A DNA stretch of 64,000 nt from Phyllobacterium sp. YR531 (GCF_000282595.1 NZ_AKIZ01000037.1:186001-250000), one strand, 5' to 3'. Shown: positions 41,029 to 50,346, numbered from the stretch's first letter. Notes: generated by a model from the letters alone, not told the origin. Translations and numbers: made by a program.

Positions 41029-42318
41029 TTATCCCAGCCGGGGCGCGTAACTTGCAGGATCAACATTTTCCGGTCTGCCAGCCAGATCAAGCGTGCTTAC
41101 CTTTGCCGGCGTCTTGGCAATCACCTTGCCGCCCTTGATTACCGCAAGACGGGTTGCTTTCAGGCGAATGGCCTCGATTGTATCCGCCGCCTGCAGCAAC
41201 ACCATGTCCGCCTTGCAACCCACATCAAGCCCATAACCTTCAAGGTTCAGAATTTTCGCCGGTTCTGTTGTCACCGCCGCGAAACATTGGCGCATGGCGT
41301 CGCGGCTTGTCATCTGCGCCACATGCAATCCCATACTCGCAACATCAAGCATGTCGCCCTGTCCCAGCGAGTACCAAGGGTCCATCACGCAATCATGGCC
41401 GAAAGCTACCGTGACACCATGCGCCAGCAGTTCGGGCACGCGCGTCATACCCCGGCGTTTTGGATAGGTGTCGTGGCGCCCCTGTATGCCAATATTGATC
41501 AGCGGATTGGCGATCGCCGCTACGCCTGCCTCGGCAATCAATGGCAAAAGCTTGCTGACGTAATAATTATCCATCGAATGCATGGACGTGAGATGCGATC
41601 CGGTCGAACGTCCGCCTAGTCCGAGCCTCTGAGTCTCATAGGCCAAGGTTTCGATATGGCGCGACAACGGATCATCAGTCTCGTCGCAATGCAGGTCGAT
41701 CATCAAGCCGCGTTCAGCGGCGATTTCGCAAAGTGCTCGGACACTTGCTGCACCATCTGCCATCGTGCGCTCAAAATGCGGGATGCCGCCAACGACATCG
41801 ACACCCAGATCCAGCGCGCGATTAAGCAATTCGACAGCACCTGGATAGCGGTAATAGCCGTCCTGTGGAAAGGCTACGAGTTGCAGATCGATATAGGGAG
41901 CAACACGCCTCTTGACCTCAAGCAGTGCCTCAACACCGAGCAGACGGTCATCACAAATATCCACATGGGTGCGGATCGCAAGAAGTCCCTGCGTGACCGC
42001 CAGATCGCAATAACGCATCGCTCGCTCAATTACGGCTTCATGCGTCAGAAGCGGCTTCAGCTCGCCCCAAATCTGGATGCCATCGAGCAGACGCCCGCTT
42101 TCATTCAGGCGCGGCTGGCCAAGCGAAAGCGTTGCATCCATGTGGAAATGGCAATCAATGAAAGGGGGAGACACCAGCTGGCCAGCCGCATCAATCACCT
42201 CTCCCGCCTCGCCGTCCAGATTGACTTTCATGGCGGCAATCCGCCCGGATTTAACACCGATATCGACCCCGGTACGGCCATCGGGCAAAGTCGCGTTGGT
42301 TAGCTTGAGATCGAACAT
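41029..42318 (-). CDS. CodA-like amidohydrolase (cytosine deaminase family, altered specificity residue)
   Basis: A 429-residue zinc/iron amidohydrolase. Metal and catalytic residues match E. coli CodA: His57 and His59 in IDCHFHMDAT, His210 and Glu213 in LHCDETDD, His242 in GSHLTSMHSM, Asp309 in FGHDC. The block QGRHDTYPKRRGMTRV is almost identical to CodA. The residue after Asp309 is Cys310; in CodA this is Asp314, which contacts the base and sets specificity. So it probably deaminates a different ring, such as another pyrimidine, isoguanine or a triazine-like compound. Last gene of the BMP-type transporter operon, 9 bases after a permease gene, so its substrate is likely what that system brings in. 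Confidence 0.9.
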   Translation of the reverse strand: MFDLKLTNATLPDGRTGVDIGVKSGRIAAMKVNLDGEAGEVIDAAGQLVSPPFIDCHFHMDATLSLGQPRLNESGRLLDGIQIWGELKPLLTHEAVIERAMRYCDLAVTQGLLAIRTHVDICDDRLLGVEALLEVKRRVAPYIDLQLVAFPQDGYYRYPGAVELLNRALDLGVDVVGGIPHFERTMADGAASVRALCEIAAERGLMIDLHCDETDDPLSRHIETLAYETQRLGLGGRSTGSHLTSMHSMDNYYVSKLLPLIAEAGVAAIANPLINIGIQGRHDTYPKRRGMTRVPELLAHGVTVAFGHDCVMDPWYSLGQGDMLDVASMGLHVAQMTSRDAMRQCFAAVTTEPAKILNLEGYGLDVGCKADMVLLQAADTIEAIRLKATRLAVIKGGKVIAKTPAKVSTLDLAGRPENVDPASYAPRLG

Positions 42319-42327
42319 GGGAAACCT

Positions 42328-43269
42328 TTATCTTTGACCCTTGAACCAGGGCACCAGCAATGAACGCGGATAATCAGCCTTGCGGGCAACCAGAATCAGC
42401 GCCAGAATCGAGAGAAGATAGGGCATCATCAAAAAGACTTGTCCCGGAACGAACGCCCCGACTTCAGTTTGCAATCTTATCTGAAACGCATCGAATGCTC
42501 CGAAAAGCAAAGCTCCCAGCAATGCCTTGCCTGGCTGCCACGAAGCGAAAACAACAAGTGCAATGCATATCCAGCCGCGCCCGTTGACCATGCCGAAGAA
42601 GAAGGCATCAAAGGCGGACATGGTGAGAAATGCGCCGCCAAGCGCCATAAGCGAAGACCCGGCGACGACCGCTCCAATCCGCAAGCCGCGAACAGAAAGT
42701 CCCTGCGCCTCAATTGATGAGGGATTGTCGCCGACGGCACGCAATGCAAGTCCAAGCGGCGTCCGGTAAAGCAGCCATGCCACCAGCCCGACAAGTATGA
42801 AGGCCAGCAATGTCAAAGCTGTTTGCTGGAACAGCACAGGCCCGATGAACGGGATATCGGAAAGAACTGGAATATCGAGCGGCTGGAACGGGATGATGCG
42901 TGGCGGTGTCGAAACATTTGGCAAGGCCGTGCGGTAGGTGAAATAGCCAAGGCTGGTCGCCAGCAACGTTATGCCGATACCGGATACGTGTTGCGACAAC
43001 CCAAGCACCACCGTCAGGATTGCATGCAGCAATCCGAAGATTGCTCCGGCAAGGGCTGCAACCAGTACACCGGTCCATAGTCCGCAGCCCAGCCACACGG
43101 CCATCCATCCGGCCATTGCTCCCGCCGTGAAAATTCCCTCAATGCCAAGATTGAGCACTCCGGCCCGTTCGCACATCAGTGCGCCCAGCACACCGAATAT
43201 CAATGGCGTGGCTATGCGGATGGCTGCAGCCCAGAAGTTAACAGTCAAAAGGATGTCGAGAATCTCCAC
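42328..43269 (-). CDS. Nucleoside-type ABC transporter permease 2 (BMP family system)
   Basis: A 313-residue permease with 8-9 hydrophobic segments, of the group found in BmpA/PnrA-type nucleoside importers (TPLIFGVLGALMCERAGVLN, LGIEGIFTAGAMAGW). The start is GTG at 43269, with GGGAGAG upstream, one base after the previous stop; the longer ATG frame to 43383 runs into the other permease gene and is not used. Works with permease 1 and the double ATPase. Confidence 0.92.
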   Translation of the reverse strand: MEILDILLTVNFWAAAIRIATPLIFGVLGALMCERAGVLNLGIEGIFTAGAMAGWMAVWLGCGLWTGVLVAALAGAIFGLLHAILTVVLGLSQHVSGIGITLLATSLGYFTYRTALPNVSTPPRIIPFQPLDIPVLSDIPFIGPVLFQQTALTLLAFILVGLVAWLLYRTPLGLALRAVGDNPSSIEAQGLSVRGLRIGAVVAGSSLMALGGAFLTMSAFDAFFFGMVNGRGWICIALVVFASWQPGKALLGALLFGAFDAFQIRLQTEVGAFVPGQVFLMMPYLLSILALILVARKADYPRSLLVPWFKGQR

Positions 43270-43270
43270 C

Positions 43271-44359
43271 TTACTCTCCCATCTGAACAGGCACAGCTGC
43301 ACGCTCAAATTTAAGACGGAACCGCAGGAAGAAGCCCCCAACCAGAACGCAAAGCAGTGACAGCGCGACCACGAGATCGGCAAGATAGTTGGAAACGCCG
43401 GTAGCGCGGCTCATGGAATCCGCGCCAACGAAAACCGCTGCAACAAAGAGTGCCGCCAGCACCACCCCAAGCGGATGCAGACCCGCAAGCATGGCAACAA
43501 CAATACCGGAATAGCCAAAACCGGGAGACAGGTCCGCTGAAAGATAGCCCTTGACGCCCGCTACCTCGCTGACACCTGCCAGCCCCGCAAGCCCCCCGGA
43601 GATCAATGCAACCTTCAGCATTGTTGCATTGACCGGCACACCCGCAAAGCGCGCCGCCGCCTTGTTTTGTCCAACTGCGCGAATTTCAAATCCAAGTACG
43701 GTTTTGGAGATGACAATCCAAAGAGCCAATGCCGCAACGAGCCCGAGGATCAAACCACCATGCACTCGCATGCGGGCAAACAGTTTTGGAAAAGCCGCTG
43801 CATCCACCAATGGCACCGATTGCGGCCAGCCCAGCGCAAGCGGGTCCTTAATCGGGCCCTCGATCAACATCTGCACGAAGAGTATGACAATGAAGTTGAG
43901 GAGCAGCGTCACGACAACTTCATCCGCCCCGAAGCGCAGTTTCAGCAGCGCCGGTATTACCATCAGCAGCCCTCCTGCAACGATGCCTGCAAGGACAACA
44001 GCAGGGATCAACAATGGAGCTGGCAGTGAAAGTAGTCCGCTACCAACACCGATTGCGGCAAGAGCGCCCGCATAAAGCTGGCCCTCCGCACCAATGTTCC
44101 AAAGCTTGGCACGAAAGGCGATGGCAGCAGCAAGACCGGTCAGGATGAGCGGCGTTGCCCGCGTCAGCGTTTCGGAAAAGGCAAACATCGAACCGAATGA
44201 GCCCTTGAACATCAACCAATACGCCGTCAGCGGAGACACGCCCGCAAAACTTACCGGCACCGCCACCAACGCGAAGGCGGCGAGCGCCGCGATAATCGAA
44301 ATGATAATTCTGGCATTGAGCGAGACATTGCTGCGCGGCTGAAGCGATATGCGCATCAT
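43271..44359 (-). CDS. Nucleoside-type ABC transporter permease 1 (BMP family system)
   Basis: A 362-residue permease with about ten hydrophobic segments. FRAKLWNIGAEGQLYAGALA is the hallmark of this group, and GYSGIVVAMLAGLHPLG is also typical. The start overlaps the ATPase stop (ATGA type). It is the partner of permease 2, which begins one base after its stop. Confidence 0.93.
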   Translation of the reverse strand: MMRISLQPRSNVSLNARIIISIIAALAAFALVAVPVSFAGVSPLTAYWLMFKGSFGSMFAFSETLTRATPLILTGLAAAIAFRAKLWNIGAEGQLYAGALAAIGVGSGLLSLPAPLLIPAVVLAGIVAGGLLMVIPALLKLRFGADEVVVTLLLNFIVILFVQMLIEGPIKDPLALGWPQSVPLVDAAAFPKLFARMRVHGGLILGLVAALALWIVISKTVLGFEIRAVGQNKAAARFAGVPVNATMLKVALISGGLAGLAGVSEVAGVKGYLSADLSPGFGYSGIVVAMLAGLHPLGVVLAALFVAAVFVGADSMSRATGVSNYLADLVVALSLLCVLVGGFFLRFRLKFERAAVPVQMGE

Positions 44360-45930
44360 ATTCTCCCCTCGCCGGCTGCATGCGCAGAGTGTCCTGCCAT
44401 CATCATGCCCACCGAACCGCGATCCAGCCCTTCGACGGCGCCGGCATCTGTTACCTCGCCTGTGTGAACAACCAGCAGCCGGTCTGAAAGCGCGAACAAC
44501 TCGTCAAGATCTTCCGAAATCAATAGCACGCCCGCTCCCCGGTCACGCGCTGCAAGAATGCGCTGGTGCACTTCCGACTGCGCGCCGATATCAAGACCTC
44601 GCGTCGGTTGATTGGCAAGGATCACTTTCGGCGAGCGCTCCAGCACGCGGGCGAGAATGAGCTTCTGGATATTGCCGCCGGAAAGAAGTCGCGCCTGCGC
44701 GTCCGGTCCCTGACAGCGTATGTCATAGGCTTTGATACCATGGTCGGCCCTCTCGCGCATGGCTTTCCGGTTGATAAATCCGGCCGTCTGGAATTCCTTG
44801 CTGTGAAGATCTTCAATGGCAATGTTTTCAGCGACAGACATGGACCCGACCACTCCGTCATGCTGGCGGTCTTCCGGCATGCGGGCAACACCTGCAGCAA
44901 CCAACGCGCGCGGATCATTCGTTTTCATCGGCTCACCATATAGGCGCACCGAACCCGTATCGACAGTTTCCAGTCCCGAGATCAAAGCAGCAATGGCGGA
45001 TTGCCCATTGCCTGATACGCCAGCGAGACCGACGATTTCACCCGCCTTGACGGCAAAGGATACATCATTCAAAGACTGACGCATCGAACCACGTTTCAGT
45101 GAAACCCGATCGAATTCAAGTATGATTGACCCTACTTGTGACGGATTTCGCTGCAAGGGCGGTACTGCGCGACCCACCATCATATCGGCGATTGCGCGCT
45201 TATCCGCATCGGCGGTAATCAGTTCCCCGGCCTTTTTTCCGCCTCGCAGTACAGCGATGCGATGCGAAACGGCCAGCACTTCGCCAAGCTTGTGCGAGAT
45301 GAAAATAACGCCAAGCCCTTTTGCCGCCAACCGCCGCAAAACCACAAAAAGCCCGTCGGCTTCCTGCGGCGTCAACACGGCCGTAGGTTCATCAAGGATC
45401 AGCACCCGTACATCGCGATAAAGCGCTTTCAGAATCTCGATGCGCTGCTTTTCGCCCACGCTCAATTGTGCGGTTTTCACATCAAGATCGACCGTCAGGC
45501 CGCTTTCCTGCATGATTGCTTCAATGCGCCCGCGCAGAGCAGCCCGACTTCGCCAGACCTGCCACAGCGATTCGGTTCCAAGTACGATATTGTCAAAGCC
45601 GGTCAGGTTTTCGGCCAGTGTAAAATGCTGGTGCACCATGCCGACACCGGCATCAAGCGCGGCGCTCGGCGAACCTTTGGGCAATTCATGCAAAACACCA
45701 GCATCATCGGCAACGCATATCGTCCCCTCTTCCGGCACATAATGACCGAAGAGGATATTCATCAATGTGGTCTTTCCGGCACCGTTCTCGCCAAGGAGCG
45801 CCAGTATTTCACCGCGATTGAGAGAAAGACTCAAATCATCGTTGGCGACCAGCGACCCGAACCGCTTGGTTATGTTTTCGAGCGACAGGACGACGGAGCC
45901 TTTCTCCGCCTGCCCTTTTGATTGCATCAT
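44356..45930 (-). CDS. Nucleoside-type ABC transporter double ATP-binding protein
   Basis: A 524-residue protein with two fused ATPase domains. The first (about 15-245) has GENGAGKTTLM, LSVGEKQRIEILKAL and VLILDEPTAVLTP. The second (about 265-515) has a degenerate Walker A (GVSGNGQSAI) and a weak signature (LSGGNIQKLILARVL), as usual in this sugar/nucleoside group. The ATG at 45930 has GAGG; a GTG at 45966 is possible but lies inside the hairpin upstream. Confidence 0.92.
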   Translation of the reverse strand: MMQSKGQAEKGSVVLSLENITKRFGSLVANDDLSLSLNRGEILALLGENGAGKTTLMNILFGHYVPEEGTICVADDAGVLHELPKGSPSAALDAGVGMVHQHFTLAENLTGFDNIVLGTESLWQVWRSRAALRGRIEAIMQESGLTVDLDVKTAQLSVGEKQRIEILKALYRDVRVLILDEPTAVLTPQEADGLFVVLRRLAAKGLGVIFISHKLGEVLAVSHRIAVLRGGKKAGELITADADKRAIADMMVGRAVPPLQRNPSQVGSIILEFDRVSLKRGSMRQSLNDVSFAVKAGEIVGLAGVSGNGQSAIAALISGLETVDTGSVRLYGEPMKTNDPRALVAAGVARMPEDRQHDGVVGSMSVAENIAIEDLHSKEFQTAGFINRKAMRERADHGIKAYDIRCQGPDAQARLLSGGNIQKLILARVLERSPKVILANQPTRGLDIGAQSEVHQRILAARDRGAGVLLISEDLDELFALSDRLLVVHTGEVTDAGAVEGLDRGSVGMMMAGHSAHAAGEGRI

Positions 45931-45943
45931 ATGGCCAGCCTCA

Positions 45944-45980
45944 ATTCTGAATACCGGATCAGACACCCGGCATTCAGAAT
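45944..45980 (-). repeat. 14-bp intercistronic hairpin after the BMP binding protein gene
   Basis: ATTCTGAATACCGG (45944-45957) and CCGGCATTCAGAAT (45967-45980) form a 14-bp stem with a 9-base loop; the single non-Watson-Crick pair is a G-U in the minus-strand RNA. It begins 7 bases after the binding protein stop and ends just before the ATPase ribosome site. There is no U tract, so it is more likely an mRNA stabiliser or attenuator than a full terminator. Confidence 0.75.
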
Positions 45981-45986
45981 ACTGTT

Positions 45987-46985
45987 TTATTTCGTTGACT
46001 TCGGTTCGGCGTCGTTGATCTCGATCTTCAGCGTTCCCGCCTTGATCTCCGCTTCCTTCGCCTTTGCCTTCGTGATGGATTCCGGCGTTGCGAGCTTCTC
46101 ATCGGCAACAATGCTGCCGCCACCGGCACCCAAGAATGAATAGATTCCGAAATCAGCAGCCTTGAAGCTACTGGCTTTTACATCCGCGATTGCCTTGTCG
46201 GCAGTAGGCTCGAAATGCCAGAGCGCACTGGCAAGGATCGTTCCGGGATAGTCCTTGGAAGTATCAATGACATTGCCAATGGCCAGAACGCCGCGCTCTT
46301 TTGCGGCATCCGACACACCAAAACGTTCGGCATACATAATATCCGCCCCGGCATCGATCATGGCAAAGGCCGCTTCCTTGGCCTTTGGCGGGTCATACCA
46401 GGAGTTGATGAAGGTCACGAGAAACTTGACATCGGGGTTGGCTTCCTTGGCTCCCTGAATGAAGGCATTCATCAGCCGGTTAACTTCGGGAATAGCATAG
46501 CCGCCCACAAGCCCGATTGTATTGCTTTTGGTTTTCGCTCCGGCAATCAGACCTGTCAGATAAGCAGGTTCCTGAATGAAATTATCAAAGGTGGCGAAGT
46601 TCGGCTCCACCGGCGGAAGCGACGAGCCCATGAGGAACTTGATGTCAGGATATTCCGCAGCAACAGCGCGCGATGGTTTTTCAACACCAAAGGCTTCGCC
46701 AACAATCAGGTTCGCGCCCTGTTCGGCATATTCGCGCATGACACGCTCGTAATCCGTATTGGAGACATTCTCCGAATAGGAATAATCAATATCGCCGCGT
46801 TCCTTGGCGGCATTCAATGCCAGATGAATCCGGCTAACCCACTGCTGCTCGATCGGAACCGTGTAAATCCCGACCACTTTGGTTTTTTCCTGTGCCATCA
46901 CAGGTCCTGAGCATGCAATTGCCATGGCAGCGCCTGCTGCCAATCCAATGAAAGCCCTGCGGCCCAATGTGAGAATATTTTTCAT
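45987..46985 (-). CDS. BMP family ABC transporter substrate-binding protein
   Basis: A 332-residue Bmp/PnrA-like binding protein. Residues 1-31 form a signal peptide (Arg-containing, cleavage after VMA). The mature part starts KTKVVGIYTVPIEQQWVSRI, with INSWYDPPKAKEAAFAMIDA and ADIMYAERFG typical. These proteins bind nucleosides or purine-like ligands at the periplasmic side. AAGGGG precedes the ATG. It is the first gene of a five-gene operon with two permeases, a double ATPase and the CodA-like deaminase. Nothing else is seen in the 235 bases upstream (46986-47220). Confidence 0.93.
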   Translation of the reverse strand: MKNILTLGRRAFIGLAAGAAMAIACSGPVMAQEKTKVVGIYTVPIEQQWVSRIHLALNAAKERGDIDYSYSENVSNTDYERVMREYAEQGANLIVGEAFGVEKPSRAVAAEYPDIKFLMGSSLPPVEPNFATFDNFIQEPAYLTGLIAGAKTKSNTIGLVGGYAIPEVNRLMNAFIQGAKEANPDVKFLVTFINSWYDPPKAKEAAFAMIDAGADIMYAERFGVSDAAKERGVLAIGNVIDTSKDYPGTILASALWHFEPTADKAIADVKASSFKAADFGIYSFLGAGGGSIVADEKLATPESITKAKAKEAEIKAGTLKIEINDAEPKSTK

Positions 46986-47220
46986 CGCATTCCCCTTTTT
47001 GTATATTTTTTGATCAAAACCTCACAGCACCTAGTTAATAGGCAATGGCGGTTTTTCGCAATGTGAAACGGGGAGTGAGATGCGCTTTGTTATGCTTCTG
47101 CACAACTCTAAGGCGTAAAGGCGAAGAAACTGATTCTATGAAATGTTGGAAAGGGATTGGCGCTTTGTTCTTGTGAAGCCAGCGCCATCCGTCCGTTGGA
47201 AGCGAAGTTTGCTGCGGTCC

Positions 47221-47460
47221 TTATTTCGGGCAGCACATTGTGCGGTCAGCTGCACCAGGGCGGTATAACCAGTTTGGCGGCATTTTCAGAACATGAAGTA
47301 CCCGCTCGCGCCGTTGCGTTGCAACCGGAGTTGAAGTCTTTCCAACACGTGCCATCAACTGGCGGATTTCATCCGACTTGACACCATCACTCGCCATCAT
47401 CTGACGGATGATCGGTTCGGCCAATAATTCGTTCAATGTAGGTTCAAGCACTTCCAGCAT
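47221..47460 (-). CDS. Small protein of unknown function
   Basis: A 79-residue soluble protein, probably mainly helical: LEPTLNELLAEPIIRQMMAS, then DGVKSDEIRQLMARVG, and a basic tail ending in Cys-Cys. The ATG at 47460 has a very strong ribosome site (GGAGGG, 5 bases away), which argues it is real. The LLAEPIIRQMMASDGV pattern is one I believe occurs in small proteins of other alphaproteobacteria, but I cannot name a function. It lies alone between the BMP operon and betI. Confidence 0.65.
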   Translation of the reverse strand: MLEVLEPTLNELLAEPIIRQMMASDGVKSDEIRQLMARVGKTSTPVATQRRERVLHVLKMPPNWLYRPGAADRTMCCPK

Positions 47461-47614
47461 GATTCCCTCCTAAAAGGATGTTTCTGCCGGGAATTTGCCC
47501 ATGCTCAATGTCGCTTGCATGTCGTCATTATGGCCGTTCTAAGAATTGCTTCAGCAGATTGAGAAAATCCTGCCACAAAGTGCAAAACTGTATCTCACAG
47601 CGCCGATTCCGCTT

Positions 47615-48223
47615 TTATTTAGCTGGCTTTTTCATTGCGCTGATCCCTGTCGCACCGAGCAATTGCTCCACCTGATTCGTAATGAGAGCGATAGCGCCCG
47701 CACTTGTTGTCTGGCTGTGGATGGCAGCACGGTGGAGCCAGCAGCCATCAATCAGAACCGCGACAGTTTCCACGAATCCCGGCAAGTCCGCACGGCTGAC
47801 AATTCCGCTGACACAACTGCTGATATTGGACGCCAGACGGCGATGAAACAATCGCTGCAGGCGTTCAAGCTGCGGATCACGCGCACTTGCAACATAAAAT
47901 GACAACCAGGCATTGGCGGTGTTTTGCTCGAACAGAGATTTCGGGAAATTACCTTCAATGATTGCCAAGAGCCGTTCCCAGCGATTCGGCGCCGCTTTCA
48001 TGCGCTTCGCCACCTCATCCATGATAACCCGATTGGCGTGACGGACCATCCAGAACAGAACTTCGTCCTTGCTCTTGAAATAATAGGAAAGGATACCCGG
48101 CGACATGCCGGCTTCCTTGCATATGCGGGCAGTGGTCAGACCGTCGATTCCATGTTGCAGGAACGCGCGGTACGCCCCCTCGATAAGCTCCTGCCGCCTG
48201 ATATCTTCGATGGAACGCTTCAT
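47615..48223 (-). CDS. betI: Transcriptional repressor BetI (TetR family, choline-responsive)
   Basis: A 202-residue TetR-type regulator. The N-terminal HTH region (RRQELIEGAYRAFLQHGI, then LTTARICKEAGMSPGILSYY) is close to BetI, and the ligand domain (FEQNTANAWLSFYVASARDP) also fits. BetI represses choline-to-betaine genes until choline is present. Start at 48223 (MKRSIE) with AGG 8 bases upstream; a GTG at 48232 is less likely. It diverges from choX across a palindrome-rich region. The betA and betB genes are not in the window. Confidence 0.88.
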   Translation of the reverse strand: MKRSIEDIRRQELIEGAYRAFLQHGIDGLTTARICKEAGMSPGILSYYFKSKDEVLFWMVRHANRVIMDEVAKRMKAAPNRWERLLAIIEGNFPKSLFEQNTANAWLSFYVASARDPQLERLQRLFHRRLASNISSCVSGIVSRADLPGFVETVAVLIDGCWLHRAAIHSQTTSAGAIALITNQVEQLLGATGISAMKKPAK

Positions 48224-48261
48224 TGCATGCACCTGCTGAATTTACGCTTGCGACTATAGCG

Positions 48262-48298
48262 TTCAAATTTTTGTACGCTCATACAATTTTTTAAATTG
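48262..48298. promoter_or_regulatory. Likely BetI operator between betI and choX
   Basis: Two overlapping palindromes: TTGTA-N6-TACAA at 48271-48286 and CAATTT-TTT-AAATTG at 48284-48298. The region is strongly A+T-rich and lies between the divergent start codons, where a BetI dimer could repress both genes. Assigned by symmetry and place only. Confidence 0.5.
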
Positions 48299-48364
48299 AC
48301 AAACAAAATTGCGATGCCAAGCTTGAAGGACAAGTCTCACGTTAGAAAACCAAAGGGGAACAAC

Positions 48365-49300
48365 ATGAGAAAATATGCATCCATAGCGCTGCTAGCCGCG
48401 CTGATATCCAGCCATGCCGAACTGGCAGCTGCCGAAGATGCAGCATGCAAAACCATCAAGGCTGCCGATCTGGGCTGGACCGACATCACCCTTACTACCG
48501 CAACTGCTACCAGTATTCTTGGCGCTATCGGTTATGAAATGAAGAGCAGCCTGCTTGGATTGAGTGTAACCTATGCCAGCCTCAAGGACAGTCAGGTGGA
48601 TGTGTTCATGGGTAACTGGCGGCCCGCCCAGAATATCGAGTTCAAGCCGTTCTTTGACAATAAATGGGTAGATGTACTGACGACCAATCTGACCGGCGCG
48701 AAGTACACTCTGGCTGTGCCTGACTATGTAGCGGCAGAGGGTGTTAAATCGTTCGACGATCTGGCCAAGCATCCGGACAAGTTTGCCAGGAAAATATATG
48801 GCATCGAGCCCGGCACCAACCAGCCTCTTCTGGACATGGTGGCCAAAGGAAGTCACGGGCTCAGCGGCTGGACTATTGTTGAGTCCAGCGAACAGGCCAT
48901 GCTGGCGCAGGTGAAGCGCGCCGTCGACCGCAAGGAATGGGTGGTTTTCCTAGGTTGGCAGCCCCATCCTATGAACCTCAATCTGAAGATGGAGTATCTT
49001 ACCGGTGGAGATGAAGAATTCGGCCCCAACTTTGGCGGCTCCACTGTATGGACGCTGACAAGGCCGGGATACGAACAGGCTTGCCCTAATGTGGCGAAGT
49101 TCTTCAAAAATCTCGTATTTTCTGTCGATCAGGAAAACGAAGGCATGAAAATGATGCTGGATGACGGCGCTACGGGCGAAGAGGCAGCCTTGGCGATGAT
49201 CCGGAAAAACCCGGAAAATCTCGATAAATGGCTGGATGGCATTACAAGCGCCGATGGTTCCCCTGCCTTGGAAAAGGTAAAGGCGGAATTGCTTAAATGA
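48365..49300 (+). CDS. choX: Choline ABC transporter substrate-binding protein
   Basis: A 311-residue periplasmic protein with a signal peptide (residues 1-23, cleavage after AAA). It resembles ChoX/OpuAC-type binding proteins: KAADLGWTDITLTTATAT, then DSQVDVFMGNWRP, and the aromatic residues W and Y expected to cage the trimethylammonium group (DVFMGNWRP, KIYGIEPG, VVFLGWQPHPM). The start at 48365 has AGGGG 9 bases before. The usual choW permease and choV ATPase do not follow; an alcohol dehydrogenase gene overlaps its stop by 4 bases instead. It may use permeases encoded elsewhere. Confidence 0.88.
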   Translation: MRKYASIALLAALISSHAELAAAEDAACKTIKAADLGWTDITLTTATATSILGAIGYEMKSSLLGLSVTYASLKDSQVDVFMGNWRPAQNIEFKPFFDNKWVDVLTTNLTGAKYTLAVPDYVAAEGVKSFDDLAKHPDKFARKIYGIEPGTNQPLLDMVAKGSHGLSGWTIVESSEQAMLAQVKRAVDRKEWVVFLGWQPHPMNLNLKMEYLTGGDEEFGPNFGGSTVWTLTRPGYEQACPNVAKFFKNLVFSVDQENEGMKMMLDDGATGEEAALAMIRKNPENLDKWLDGITSADGSPALEKVKAELLK

Positions 49301-50337
49301 GCCTGTTCAATGCCGCCGAAATGCGCGCCGCCGTCACCGATGGCACGCCGCGTGGAACATTCAAAATTGATTGCATTCCCGTGCCTTATGCCGGACATGG
49401 CGAGATGATCGTAAAGCTGGAAAGCTGCGGTGTCTGCCATACCGATCTGCATATCTGGAAAGGATCTGTCAGACCGGGAAGCGGCCAACCCCCGGCGCGT
49501 ATTTTCGGGCACGAGGGCGTGGGTAGCGTCGTTGCGTTGGGTGCTGGCGTCAACGGCTTCAAGACCGGCGACCGCGTTGGCGTTCCGTGGCTGCATGACA
49601 CCTGCGGTATTTGCGATGAATGCCTTGCCGGGCAAGAATCCTTCTGCCAGTCGCAACGCGCACACGGCTTTGATGTCGATGGCGGCTTTGCCGAATATGT
49701 CCGCGTCAATGCCAGCCATGCCGTCCCTTTGCCACAAGATATGGACGCCTCGCAGCTCGCTCCCCTCATGTGCGCTGGCGTCACCGCCTATTCGGCAATT
49801 GGCAAGGCAGAACTGAAGCCTGGCATGCGCTGCGCAATCTTTGGGTGCGGCGGGCTTGGCCTCTATGCCATCCAGATTGCCATACGGGCAGGTGCACACG
49901 TCATTGCGCTGGATATTTCGCAGGATAAGCTTGATCTGGCAAAGTCGATGGGCGCTCACACAACATTGATTGCGGATGAAACTGCCTCGGAAAAGTTGAA
50001 AGCACTGGGCGGCGCCCATGCCTGCATCAATTTCGCCCCAACCACAGCCACATGGCCGATCATGATCAGTGCGATTCGCCCGCGTGGCAGGATCGTTGCA
50101 ACGGCTATGGTTTCACAAGCTGTGCCGATCAATCAGGAATGGTTGACCGGAACCGGCGTCTGCATTACCGGCACCAGTGTCGGCACGCGGCTGGAAATGC
50201 GTGAACTTCTGCAATTACATGCGAAAAAGCCATTCATCATGCAGACACGGGAAATCTCGCTCGATGGCGTCGAAGCTGCGCTGATGGATTTGGCTTCCGG
50301 CCACGTCGATGGCCGTATTGTCATCCGTTTCGATTGA
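49297..50337 (+). CDS. Zinc-containing alcohol dehydrogenase (AdhP-like)
   Basis: A 346-residue medium-chain dehydrogenase. Catalytic zinc ligands are in ESCGVCHTDLH and GHEGVG, structural zinc Cys residues in CGICDECLAGQESFC, and the NAD-binding GxGGxG in FGCGGLGLYA. It oxidises primary alcohols. It overlaps choX by ATGA, so it is expressed with the choline-binding protein; oxidation of choline to betaine aldehyde by such an enzyme is not established, and the substrate remains open. Convergent with the LysR gene 9 bases away. Confidence 0.92.
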   Translation: MSLFNAAEMRAAVTDGTPRGTFKIDCIPVPYAGHGEMIVKLESCGVCHTDLHIWKGSVRPGSGQPPARIFGHEGVGSVVALGAGVNGFKTGDRVGVPWLHDTCGICDECLAGQESFCQSQRAHGFDVDGGFAEYVRVNASHAVPLPQDMDASQLAPLMCAGVTAYSAIGKAELKPGMRCAIFGCGGLGLYAIQIAIRAGAHVIALDISQDKLDLAKSMGAHTTLIADETASEKLKALGGAHACINFAPTTATWPIMISAIRPRGRIVATAMVSQAVPINQEWLTGTGVCITGTSVGTRLEMRELLQLHAKKPFIMQTREISLDGVEAALMDLASGHVDGRIVIRFD

Positions 50338-50346
50338 AATGCAGTC

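Noticed and set aside
40648-41619. 323-codon plus-strand frame over the end of the deaminase gene and the next binding protein gene
   Set aside because: It spans two well-supported minus-strand genes and the gap between them; composition is not protein-like.
49129-50019. 296-codon minus-strand frame opposite choX and the alcohol dehydrogenase
   Set aside because: Overlaps two certain genes and carries no recognisable motif.
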